A stretch of 64,000 nt of DNA from Nymphalis io. Taxonomy: Eukaryota > Arthropoda > Insecta > Lepidoptera > Nymphalidae. Each line of letters starts with the position of its first letter. The stretch's first letter is position 1. The stretch is from NCBI RefSeq assembly GCF_905147045.1, contig NC_065897.1, positions 4,727,001 to 4,791,000 of the forward strand, given 5' to 3'. The notes below the pieces were generated by a model. The model saw nothing but the letters and a program-made list of their open reading frames with translations, did no database searches and was not told the origin of the DNA. Shown piece after piece: positions 1 to 10,380 of the stretch. The position numbers and the translations under genes were made by a program.

Positions 1-659
1 TACGATCGCAAGCATCTTTAAATGCCCGGACAGCCCCGTATAAGTCGCATTACGAGTTTGCAGTTTACATCAGAACTATCTCGATTTGTTATCGCAATCC
101 GTATTCTAAACTGAAAATACGTTCTGTCTGAAGATACAGAAGTCCTTTGTCAGTATACTATACACGGAAAAATTTAATTTATTTTGTTAAGATAAATAAC
201 AAAATAGAAATATATATTTTTTACCGAATGGTCTTATAAGCACTTTTAAATCGACACTTTATACCAAAATTTGCTACTGCAGATTCTGTTGAAAAAAACT
301 ATAGTTAGTCTTTTCCACAAACCTGTGCTTATGATACTGCGTATTGATGGACTCAGACAACACAATTATTTGTGTGCTAGATGTTAATTGGTTAAATGGT
401 GCTTAATATGTGAAAAATAACGTCAAGATAAGCAATCATACAACTTGGTTTCATGACATCGTTCAAAGTAAGCTGGGCTGTCAACATTAGTGACTGCATA
501 ATATTGGTGTTGTCATTGATAATCTGGATCTAATAAAGATTGGTAAGGACGAGTTATTCTACCTTAAGTAGCAATAATTTTTATTACCGTGTTTTGGTTC
601 CGTAGCCTTCTACTAAGGAAACAAGAAAACATTCAATAATTCTTATAGTACCAAAGTCT
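1..659. other. Unannotated AT-rich DNA
   Basis: No open frame of note, no repeat family shared with the rest of the window and no RNA gene seen. The first 130 bases are somewhat less AT-rich than the rest but hold nothing I recognise. Confidence 0.5.
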
Positions 660-1100
660 TGATGTAGCTTTCCATAGTGCGTGATTCTGTAGATTAATCA
701 CGCAAGGCCGACGACCACGGACATCCACACACCACATCAAGACTTTTCCAACAGTGCGTGTCTATCTGTTTCTGTCTTGAGATTCATAGCCATTTTTTCA
801 TTTCAAAGTGCTAAGTGAAATGTACCGAATGGCTGCACCAGCGGCTCTTGCGATGATATTTAGTGACCAGCTTTGATATGCTCTTCTGTGTTTATACACA
901 GTACTTGAGCTACTTGGTCTGCACTTATGAAGTTAACGACTCGCAATGGATCGGACGCACCGTTACGGACTTGCCTATGCATATTCAGGTGTAGGGCAAA
1001 CGATATACTATCCAAGGTGCGTCGGTCCAGGCTAATCCAGGTCAATCAGTCACGCACCATGGGAAGCCGCCTTATGCGGATGTAACATCAGATGGTGTCA
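660..1100 (-). other. GC-richer block with an unrecognised 61-residue open frame
   Basis: This block is clearly richer in G and C than its surroundings. On the minus strand 860-1045 encodes 61 residues with a protein-like stretch reading SADQVAQVLCINTEEH near the C-terminus. The frame is closed on both sides by stops. I do not recognise the family. Isolated GC-richer patches in this window are nearly always mobile-element remnants, so an old element scrap is my first guess, but no diagnostic motif (RT, integrase, transposase or zinc knuckle) is visible. Confidence 0.3.
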
Positions 1101-1848
1101 CATGCAATTTCGCTATATCATAAAAGAAAAACAGAGGAATTCTTTCAAAAAAACAGTGAATTTCATTAAAATCGCAGTAAATAAGCCGAAACATGCAATG
1201 AAAAATAAATAATCATATGATACATAGCGAATAATCGTATAAATTCCATATCATTTATACTACATCATTTGGGTATTGGGCGCGCAGGTGTGATAATTTC
1301 CGAGAAAGAGGCTTCCTTGCTGAAGTGGCTCTTCTAGGTAAGAGGATCGATATAATTGTTAGCCTTAGTATCCACAAATTGATACGATATAGATTTATGT
1401 TTATAGAAGCATTTAATACATAACTTGTTTTATTTTGTTTATATGTGATTTTTTTTCTATATTAGAGACAAATAAAGTAAATGAAGTCTTAATTTTACTA
1501 GCGAAGGAAGGAATATATAGAAACCAATATTTACTATATAATTATGTAATAGATAGTAAATTAATTTATCAACTTCAAAATTGATTAAAATTAAAAAAAG
1601 ATAACTTAAAGACAAAAGAACTTAAACTAAAGAGCATATTCTTTTATTTATTAAGACACGCCAACAGCAAAACATTACTTAAGTAATCGGTAGGGTGCAC
1701 TAGTATGTATGGTCATACATATCAGCACATACACATACATAACAGCATATACACTGTGCAACACAAAATCAAAACATGTTTCATTGAAAGGGAAGGTTTT
1801 AAATTATACTCGTGTGTAGTCGAACTAAAATACTTAACATAAAAAGAG

Positions 1849-2138
1849 TAATAATAATGTCCTCTTGACCGATTTCGACCACGGCGGCCAATCCCAAGAG
1901 AGATTACCCAACTACGCAAGAGATAATATAGTGCAAAAGTGTGTGCGCAAACACAGGTGCACTCTCTATTCCCTAACTCTCATAATCCGATAGGACGGCA
2001 ATCTGACACGACCGGAAAGAGTTCAGGCGCAGGACCAACGGCTTTACGTGCTTTCCGAGGCACCGGAGTGTACACACTTCCAACTTCCAGACTCCGGAAT
2101 GCCACTGAGAATTTTCTGACAGAAAACCCAACAACTTT
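1849..2138 (-). mobile_element. SINE family D copy, 5'-truncated
   Basis: Homologous to 28009-28389 and to 60570-60921. The shared body includes the strings gtgtgcgcaaacacaggtgc and ctctcataatccgat. The left end carries the TAATAATAATG simple-repeat tail that marks the 3' end of the family, so the element is read on the minus strand. The tRNA-like head present in the other two copies is missing here, so this copy is 5'-truncated. Identity to 28009-28389 is high by eye through the body, with scattered substitutions. Confidence 0.8.
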
Positions 2139-2232
2139 ATACAAAAATAAATAACAGCATTAATAACAAAATTAGATTACCTTTACAAATAATTTTAATT
2201 TATCTTCAACGGATTTACTGTCATAACATTAA

Positions 2233-2296
2233 TGATTTATACATATGTGACTTCACATTTAATTGTAAATGTGAAGTCACAAATAATAATAAATCA
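2233..2296. repeat. Near-perfect inverted repeat (hairpin)
   Basis: A perfect 16-bp stem (2246-2261 with 2266-2281) closes on a 4-base loop. After a 5/7 internal loop the pairing resumes for 8 bp (2233-2240 with 2289-2296). It could be a palindromic foldback transposon remnant, a small-RNA precursor or chance structure in AT-rich DNA; the core holds the mixed sequence TGTGACTTCACATTTA, which is less likely by chance than a pure AT stem. Confidence 0.7.
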
Positions 2297-2299
2297 GTG

Positions 2300-3512
2300 A
2301 CCATTTAAATAGCTATTACCAATGACAAATACAAAAATAATATAAAAGCTTCGGTCATGTTTTGTTGTCCGTATTGTTGTGTGCTCATGATCAAAAACCA
2401 ACTTAAGTGATAGTGAGTTGTGCTCTTTGCTAGATCAAATATCTGATTATATTTTCTTTTCTAATATTTCCTTTTAAGTTTATTTATAGCGATAGATAAT
2501 TGTTTTAGTTTAGTGGACAAAGCAAATAAAGCTTTCTTCTTATATTATTTGTAAGACTTTCCTACATTTAGGATTAGAATTGATAAAATATTTATAATTG
2601 TCATTTTAAGCATTTGATATTTACGTTGAGAATTGAAATTCTGTGAAATATAAGGTTCATTTGTAAATAAGTCTACAAAGCTTAAATTTTCGCATTAAAT
2701 AAAAATTTAAATAAAGCAATGATTTGAGTTTCAATAAGCAGTAATTTAAAAGAAACGTATCAACATTAAGGAGGTAGATATATTAGAAGTTTTAAAAATG
2801 TGTGGCGTATTTTAGGATTTCAAATCCACGAGAATTTGTTCCCTGTCATAATTCGTACTAAACATTATTTTGGGTGGAATACAATATAATAGATAACTTA
2901 TATTTCGCAGAAGAAACGTACAATGAAACGCTTATCCTTATTGGGGATCTTTGTCTAGCAATATGCGATAAATTGATGGCATAATAGGAAACCACAGCAC
3001 CAAATAGGTCAATACAACCAATGCAATAATTATATCAATGAAATAGTTAACAGAAAACTACTCAGAAGGCAATCATATAATTGAAATCTTTATGAGAGTT
3101 CAGCTTCAAAAAGAATACAACTGATACGTTTTCATGTCAATTATTTGAAAGAAATCTGTGTATATAATTCTTCTAGTTACTACCCCATTTATAAGATTTC
3201 ACGGTGAACTACAAAGATGCGAGGCCGGGCTTAGTTAGATATAATGATAAATGTTAAATTAATTTTTAAGATTTAAATAGTAGCTGATGTTATATTTCGT
3301 ATTTGACATCTCTATTATTCTTCTATTTGTTGAGTTTGAATAAAAGACGTAGTAAGTCAAAATAAAAAGTCTTTAAAAATTTTATTAAAAGACAAGACAA
3401 AATTCTACAAAAAAGTCCGCAAAAATGCAATATAATACGTAAGGAATCAAAATGATGTGTAGAAGATAAAAAGAAGGATTTTATATAAGATTCAAATCTA
3501 GTCCTCTAAGTT
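2300..3512. other. AT-rich DNA without recognised features
   Basis: No coding sequence, RNA gene or shared repeat seen. Open frames are short and of low-complexity composition. Confidence 0.5.
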
Positions 3513-3764
3513 TAATAATAACAATATCCTGGGACATTATTCACACACGGCCATCTGATCCCAAATTAAGCAAAGCTTGTACTATGAAAACCGGCTATAC
3601 TACATATACTACTTTTCTCTAGTAGTCTTACTTACATAGACAACTACACCCAAGACTCAGGACAAACAGACGTGTTCATGCACACAAATGTCTTTCCTGG
3701 GTGGGAATCGAACCCACAACCTTCGGCGTGAAAGACAAGTATCTACCATTCACGCCAACTGGCT
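3513..3764 (-). mobile_element. tRNA-derived SINE, family B
   Basis: Read on the minus strand this begins with a tRNA-like head whose B box reads GGGTTCGATTCCCACC (3700-3715 complement) and whose A-box region reads GGCGTGAATGGTAGATA. It ends in the family's 3' signature, CCCAGGATATTG, next to an ATT-rich tail. Four other copies occur at 8909-9174, 31364-31608, 35303-35860 (split) and 54167-54426. SINEs encode no protein. RNA polymerase III would transcribe them from the A and B boxes and a LINE protein would mobilise them. Confidence 0.85.
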
Positions 3765-4374
3765 CAAATACTTCATATACTTCATTAGTGTAATTAATCG
3801 ACGGTGAGATTAAGTGATGAAGTGATGGTGAGATAGATGGTGGCAAGCATCATGTGTCGCTTAAATTTCTAATCAAAACATTCTCCTTATGACGAGAAGA
3901 CGCATTAGACGAGCAGTATAAGATGCTCAGGCCGTTATTTTATCATAAAATAGCTGTATTTTTTTCTATCATCTAAAAATATCTTCTTATTTTAAAGTTG
4001 GAACGTGGAAAAAAATTTGCATATTTAATGCGAAAATTTATTTCCCATTCGTCCCTAAATCCATATGTTTTATTAAGAAAAGGTAACTGACCTCATTCTG
4101 TCACGCAAAATAAATGACTTAGTTAAATTACGCACATGTCATTAACTATGTTAAAATATTAAATGTGCCGTCCCTTTTACATAATTATAATAAACTAGAC
4201 TAATGGTTAACAGACTGTAACCCTTGAAACAACGGTTTAACTAATGCAAACAAGTCTAAAGGGACAATATAAGATGAATTATTAAATTTAATAATAATTT
4301 AATATAATTTTTCCGCCTAATTCATTAAATTATGAGATTAAAAAGATTACGAAATACAGTATAATTATAGTATA
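3765..4374. other. AT-rich DNA without recognised features
   Basis: No gene or shared repeat seen here. Confidence 0.5.
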
Positions 4375-4528
4375 CTTCTGCTATACGGCTTACAGAAGAG
4401 TTAAATGGCAGAAATTGTTACATAACGAAAAATCGATATGCTTACTTTAAGCGTTCGCTCTCTTTCTGTTTATTATTGTTTCTTTCTATTTAATACGGTT
4501 GATGTTTGAACAAAAGTAAAATTAGTTA
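4375..4528 (+). repeat. Interspersed repeat family G, copy 1
   Basis: Shares an ordered set of motifs with 47935-48085 and, more briefly, with 22370-22440: a block like TACGGCTTACAGAAGAGT, then GTTACATAACGAAAAA, then a run of pyrimidine-rich sequence (CTCTCTTTCTG), then TTGAACAAA. All three copies are in the same orientation. No coding capacity and no terminal repeats that I can define. Divergence between copies is high, so this is an old family. Confidence 0.5.
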
Positions 4529-6113
4529 AAAAAATGATAATAGAGGGCCTTATATGTATCAATTTGTTTTTATATTCATACAAAATTCAAAATATAAAAA
4601 AAATTGAATGCGAAAAGCATATATTCAAACCTAAGATGATACTTAAAATAAGAGAAAAGGAATATAATGGATAAGTGCATAAAGTTTTATAAAATTTAAT
4701 AATATCGTTATATGTCTGGCGGCACTGATGGTAATATGTTGTAATAGCACGATATTTACCATCTAGATATTAATCACTTAATATCTAGGTGGCATTCCAA
4801 GGAATAACGATGATATATATATTTTTTATTTTGCTTTTTGGTACTTTGCAGAAATTTTGCATTTTTTATACTAAAAACTTTCGTTATAAATTTAAAATAA
4901 ATGTAACAAAATCGATTCAAAACGACCTTCCATTATCAACTAACAACTTCTTATATAATAGACAAATTGAATTACTGAAAAATATTTTTTTAAATATAGT
5001 TTAATATTTAAACGAAATGTTTTATAGAATTTTACATAATTCGAAATGATTTATTTTACACAAATTATATAAAAAAGAAAAATAAGAAATAATATAAGCA
5101 AACATTACTATGACATAGTCCGCTGGTGTTGCTACTAGGAGAATTCAAATGGAATTAAGTTTGACTTACTGCTTATACTCCCGATTTTCAACTTCATGAG
5201 AAGGGAGACCTTTAATAAATGTTGGCAAAGTATAATTCAAGTCATTCATGACTAAGAAAGCTCTCCTTATGCTTGTAATCATACTGGCTATTCGCCCTTC
5301 AAATTAAAATTGTACTCCAAACTTTTTTTGCAGTTTAATAGCTAAATAACTATTTTTTTAATAATAAGCTTCGCGAGTACGCCTAAGTAAAGCAGAAAGC
5401 ATAAAATGTTCAAGGCTGGTCAAAACTTATAATTAATTATACTGGTGTAAAGTAAAACCGTATTATTTTCACTATAGAAGTCACTCAGGTATTTAATATT
5501 TTTTATAATTCGAATGATGCAAAAATCATTCTTTATAAAAATAAAATACTATGTCTTAACAATGAAATTTAATGAAATATTAAATACACAATTCTACTAC
5601 TTAACACAATTACTATTATTAGTACGTTAAACTTTTCATTAAATGACTTATAAACATAATAGCTTTGTCATTTCCCCATTCTTGTCAAATAGGTTGAAGA
5701 TTAATAGCTCGTAATGTTGCAACCCAATCCCTTTTAACCTAAATAAATTTAAAAATAACAAGTAAAATTAAGAATATGACTGTAAAATAACATTCACTTT
5801 AAAATTTCATAGTATTATGGCTTTCTAACAATTAATGCTTGACAACACTTAACTTTAAAATAAATTTTAATAAGTAAATCACGTGTAAGTAAAAGTTTAT
5901 ATGTAGATGATAGAGCCAGTTCCTTTGTGATAAGGTACATAAAATATTTGAACGATTTCAATTTTCTATAATGTCAGTCTTTTTTTCATCTCCAAATGGT
6001 CTTCACTACGTCACGCAGTGATTCTCTAGAGCTTACCGCGTGTCTCGTGACATTGGGTGGAAAACACACGGGTTAGTAATATTGGCGCATGCGTCGTAGA
6101 TTCCATGACATGT
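4529..6113. other. AT-rich DNA without recognised features
   Basis: An open frame at 4789-5004 (71 residues) is dominated by Phe, Ile, Lys and Asn codons as expected from AT-rich noncoding DNA. I see no gene here. Confidence 0.5.
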
Positions 6114-6114
6114 A

Positions 6115-6203
6115 TTTTTTTTTTTACAATTAATAGGCATATATATTTTATACAACATCGACACGGTCTAAGATGTAGTACGCTTGCCTATAAGAAACCT
6201 GTT
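6115..6203 (-). mobile_element. A-tailed retroelement 3' end, family F
   Basis: Reverse complement of the sequence at 52407-52509. In the sense direction the shared order is AGGCAAGCGT, then CATCTTAGACCGTGTCGATG, then GCCTATTAATTG followed directly by a poly-A run, which appears here as poly-T at 6115-6125. An A-tailed end shared by two unlinked sites indicates a retrotransposed LINE 3' untranslated region or SINE. Confidence 0.6.
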
Positions 6204-6505
6204 TACTCTGGATTTGAAGACACCAACATTGTAATTTATGACATTGTAATTTATTTTAATGAAAAATGGTGTATTTTCGTCAATACAAATATTTTATCAC
6301 ACTCACTCACACATTGTTATTTAATTACAAAAAAATCGTAAAAGTTTTATTTAATTGAAAGAAAAAACGTTTTTAAGTCTTTTATTATATTACTCCTGCA
6401 TTTTTCAAATAAATTAACCAATTATTTCTTAAATTAAGCAGTAGGAGATTATTTATGATCGCTATTTACTGTTATACTGCTATTTACATTTAATTTTTTT
6501 TTTTT

Positions 6506-6592
6506 CAGCCTTTTTCCGTCCACTGCTGGACGAAAGCCTCCCCCATAGAACGCCAACCATCTCGATCTTGGGCAGTCCGCATCCATCCCGAT
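6506..6592 (-). mobile_element. RTE-type LINE 3' end fragment
   Basis: Contains GTCCACTGCTGGACGAAAG followed by CCTCCCCCA, which matches 19519-19560 and the complement of the end at 29713-29822. These are the last codons and 3' end of a LINE family that I associate with the RTE clade. Only about 90 bases remain and they are diverged. Confidence 0.65.
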
Positions 6593-6896
6593 AATTTAAT
6601 TATAATAACCAAACAAATGAGTTTTATATAAGGTTTTCTCCATTTTTATAGCTGTAGGTACCATCGATTGTTTGATGAAGAAAATTATTTTATTATAACA
6701 AATTATGGTTTTGGTTTTTCTAAATTGGAAAGGAAGTGTCAGATAACAACTCGAAGTATTTCTGAGTATGTATTATAAACGAACCAAAAAATAATATATG
6801 TAGACAATATTTAAATGAAAAATAATCAGTGTGCGTGCAATTTGTACTATGCTTTCAACTTTCCATTTAACCCACTTTCTTTCAAATAATTTGTCA

Positions 6897-7050
6897 AAGT
6901 GGCAAACGGGCCACCTGAATGGTAAGTTATCACGACCACCGTACATTTACCACAAGAGAAATAAGCTATTGCTTATATCGTCAATACGCCACCGATCTTG
7001 GAGCTAAAATGTTATGTTCCTTGTGCCTATGCCTATACACTGTATGCACT
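6897..7050 (-). mobile_element. Family C repeat, diverged partial copy
   Basis: Matches the 3' half of the family C consensus seen at 32707-32997 and 55051-55288: GGGCCACCTGA, a TGGTAAGT block, then CTAAAATGTTATGTTCCTTG. Sense is inferred as minus because other copies in the opposite orientation end in an A-rich tail. Confidence 0.65.
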
Positions 7051-7275
7051 GTTACAAGTTGCACTGACAACTAATTTTTCATAGGTTTGACCTATACAAC
7101 GTTTAAACACATTCAAACCTAAGAAAACAGATTTATAAATATGACACAGATTCATATTCTTTTTATTTTCTTATTACAAAAATTAGCTAATTTTCACTTA
7201 TTAATAATAAATAATCAAATGACTATTTTAGTAGTTCAAAATTATTTTTTCAACAATTATTTTCTTATTATATAA

Positions 7276-7351
7276 TTCTTCTCTTCAAAAAGGGAGAGGA
7301 GGCCTTAACCCAGCAGTAGGACATTCACAGACTGTTATTTTACTTTTACTT
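7276..7351 (+). mobile_element. SINE family A, 3' end only
   Basis: Holds the family's 3' signature, AGGGAGAGGAGGCCTTAACC then CAGCAGTAGGACATTCACAG, ending in the tail of ACTGTTA and TTACTTTTA units. The rest of the SINE is missing. Confidence 0.75.
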
Positions 7352-7489
7352 TAAAGTAATTCATCTCAAAATTTGATTCATATGTACTTCAAGTACTTAG
7401 GAAATCACATTTTCCTAAAACAAACATTAAAACGAACATTGCAAATTTAATCTAATATGAATTGCTAAACGTTTGTCAGCCGTTCAAAA

Positions 7490-7640
7490 TGCAGCGTTTC
7501 ATTTCAAGATTACGATCAATGTGTTTCGGATGTGACCCATTCGTTCGGACGTTATCTCTAACACGTCGTACTGCGCGCTTGTCATGTGAAATGTTGATCA
7601 TTTGTACCTGTACACGGAGCTCCGGGCTAATTTTGAATTA
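7490..7640. other. Unique GC-richer patch
   Basis: A mixed-composition stretch containing GACGTTATCTCTAACACGTC and GTACTGCGCGCTTG. It is not shared with other parts of the window and has no open frame of note. It may be a regulatory element or an old repeat; nothing here decides between them. Confidence 0.25.
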
Positions 7641-7699
7641 AAATATCTTTACGTATTTGGTCTTATATGAAGCTTTACCGTGTGATGTTACCTGTGAAT

Positions 7700-7945
7700 A
7701 TATGGACCAGTGGTTATAACGCGTGAATCTTAACCGTTGATCGCGGGTACAAAATTTATCTCGTGCTCGTCGGTGAAGGTAAAAATCGTGAGGAAACCTG
7801 CATGTATTTAATTTCATTGATATTCTGCCACAGTGTGACCACCAACCCGCATTGGAGCAGCGTGGTGGAATAAGCTCGAAACCTTCTCCTCAAAGGAAAA
7901 GGCCTTAGCCCAGCACTGGAGCATTCACCGGCAGTTACTTTTACC
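7700..7945 (+). mobile_element. SINE family A, degraded copy
   Basis: tRNA-like head retained in part (GGACCAGTGGTTATAACGCG, then AATCTTAACCGTTGATCG), followed by the body (GTGAGGAAACCTGCATGT, then CCGCATTGGAGCAGCGTGG) and the 3' signature AAAGGCCTTAGCCCAGCA. The B box and the following section are deleted relative to 46234-46541, since GGGTACAAAA joins directly to TTTATCTCGTGCTCG. Confidence 0.8.
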
Positions 7946-8908
7946 CGAGAAATAATATTTTTATCATTTTTAGTTGTCTAATAAAGTTTTCGGATGATCT
8001 TATTTCTAACACAAATATACGCTGAGTTGGTGGCGAAATTGGCAATTTTCCAAATATTGAAAAAAAAAACATTGCGAGAAGGTCTGTAGTGTTCGTACCA
8101 AGTCAAAAACCTTTATTTATTTTATTAATACATCAGCAAATAAATGTGAAGAAAATATTTAATAAGAATAGTTATTTCTATAATTCTTATGTTTTTTTTT
8201 TTTGATAATCGAAAAATTATATAGTTTTTTTACTTGAACAAACTCATAACATTTATTTTTAGACATCTTAACAATTACTAATTAATTATTTTTGTGTTAT
8301 TTACGTGATATCTTTGCTTGTTACGAAGCGATTTGGATTATTAAGAATTAAATTTAAAAAAAAATCACATGTGAATAGATAACTAAGGGATCAGTCACTT
8401 CTTGTGTTTATAATTTACTATATATTCTTTGATTGTAAACAAGAGGATTGATAAATTTAGAGCACAAATTTAATCTGTAAGGGCAGTATAAGGAAATAAA
8501 ACTAACAAGCTTGTCACTTATTTCGAAAAGCAGCACACTATCTCGTTTTTCAGTGTGTATAGGACGGCCAATCCAAACATATTATATACAAAATAAAATA
8601 TTTAGAATGAAATTTTATAATATATTTAATAAAAATAAATATAGACTGACATCAAAAGTTTGTCTGGATTAAAACTTAGAAACATTAGCAAGATAAAACT
8701 ATTGACATCAATTAGTAGGTTTTTTTTTGGTATTTCAACTACATTTTTGATTTTGTAAAATTTAAAACGACTGTCATTTTCAGCATTAAAATCTCTATAT
8801 GCTATACGAGTTCCTGAACAATCGAAAAAACAATCAGAGCCTCGTTAAGTTACATATTTTACAGAATAATATTTAAACTTAGCCTCTTGTCCATGTATAT
8901 AGCTATGA
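7946..8908. other. AT-rich DNA without recognised features
   Basis: No gene, RNA or shared repeat seen. Confidence 0.5.
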
Positions 8909-9174
8909 TGGTTGGCGTGGTTGGTAGATACTTTCTTTTCACGCCGAAGGTTGGGGGTTCAATTCCCACCCAGGACAGACATTTGTGTGCATGAACATGT
9001 ATGTTTGTCCTGAGAATGGTTGTAATTATCTATATAATTATGTATTTAAGTATGTATTTACAAAAGAAAAGTAGTATATGTAGTATATCAGTTACCTGGT
9101 TTCCATAGTACAAGCTCTGCTTACTTTGAGATCAGATGGCCGTGTGTGAACAATGTCCCAGAATATTATTTATT
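8909..9174 (+). mobile_element. tRNA-derived SINE, family B
   Basis: Full-length-looking plus-strand copy. The tRNA-like head has A-box region TGGCGTGGTTGGTAGATA and B box GGGTTCAATTCCCACC. The body includes AGTAGTATATGTAGTATATC and GGTTTCCATAGTACAAGC, and the copy ends in GTCCCAGAATATTATTTATT. It matches 3513-3764 in reverse orientation. Confidence 0.88.
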
Positions 9175-10090
9175 CATTTATATAGTTACATATAATAATA
9201 TGAATATGAAAATGTTGAATTTTAAAAACAATATAACTAACATTTTTTAAAAAAAAAGCATGTATGTCTTTGAAAGCCTTTGAAAGCAACACTTATATTA
9301 CATTATGATGTTTTTCGATTGTAGCAAGAACTCTGATTTCGTATTTTACACAAAAAATAGCGAACCGTAGCAAGCTTATTGAATTAGTGGGTTATTTCTC
9401 TCAGACGAAAGGCCGTGTCAAGTATCTTGTATAATATAGTTCATTCCATTATGCTCTGAATGAGAAAGTTTTTCGTAACATTCATTCATGCTAAGGCCCC
9501 GCTTACAGTTTTGGCAACGTATCAATATTGTTGTCCAGTGAGGCAATACGGCCTCTTAAAAACACCCGCTGAACAGCGTTTTTGACAACATTTAGTGTAA
9601 TTTGTTTTTATATTTTTTTATATTTCAAAGATTTTCATAAAAAAAAACATTTAAGCCAATGATATCCAAAAAGATATTCCTTATAGATTTGAATATTTTT
9701 AAATTTTTGTGCTTGTTTGTCTGTTGTTTTGTTGTTTTAAGTGCTTGTCCCTCATTAACCTTGTTAATAAACAAAAAATAATGTTTAATGTTTTTCTTCT
9801 ACGCGTTCCTAAACTATTTATCTTTGTTGAGATTAATGCAATGAGTGTAATAAGGCTTTTATTTTAGAGGGCAAACGAGATAACCTGATACAAAAAACTA
9901 AAATAATTTTGAAGGACAAACATGCTAAAATGATTTTACAATATAAACAATTTGTATATACCCTTATTCTACCCCTTTGAAGCCTGGATATGTAGCTGGT
10001 ATTATATTAAACAGTCAATAACTGAACGACGCGGGTGATGTCTCCACTCCTAAAATACCTGAAGGGGAAAACAGCGTCATTATTGAATTA
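9175..10090. other. AT-rich DNA; possible degraded Helitron-like end
   Basis: At 9962-10000 the string TTATTCTACCCCTTTGAAGC followed by a TAGCTGGTA resembles the degraded 3' end of the lepidopteran nonautonomous Helitron-like family better seen at 52255-52297. Otherwise nothing recognised. Confidence 0.3.
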
Positions 10091-10380
10091 CTTGGTGGTA
10101 GAGCTTTGTGCAAGTTCGTCTGGGTAAGTACCCACCCACTTATCGTATATTCTACCGCAAAACAGCAGTACGTAATATTGTTGTGATGCAATTTGAAGGA
10201 TCAAAGCTGGTGTAACAGGCACGGGGGACATAACAAACTCGTTTTAGTTTCAAGGTTAGTGGCAAAATAGCGATGTACGGGATGGTTAATATTTCCTACA
10301 ATGTCAATGCGCGCTGGTGACCACTTACCATCAGGTGGCCTATTTGCCCGTCCGCCTACCTATTCTATACAAAAAAAAAC
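10091..10380 (+). mobile_element. Family C A-tailed repeat, near-complete copy
   Basis: Runs from TGGTGGTAGAGCTTTGTGC through CCGCAAAACAGCAGTACG and ACTTACCATCAGGTGGCC to CGTCCGCCTACCTATTC, then a poly-A tail at 10371-10379. About ten copies exist in this window. The A-rich end shows it spreads by retrotransposition, so it is either a SINE or the 3' end of a LINE. I see no convincing B box, so I leave it unclassified. Confidence 0.75.

Noticed and set aside
7960..8100. Possible tRNA or snRNA gene in the sequence after the SINE
   Set aside because: No A/B boxes, no foldable cloverleaf and no Sm-like context.
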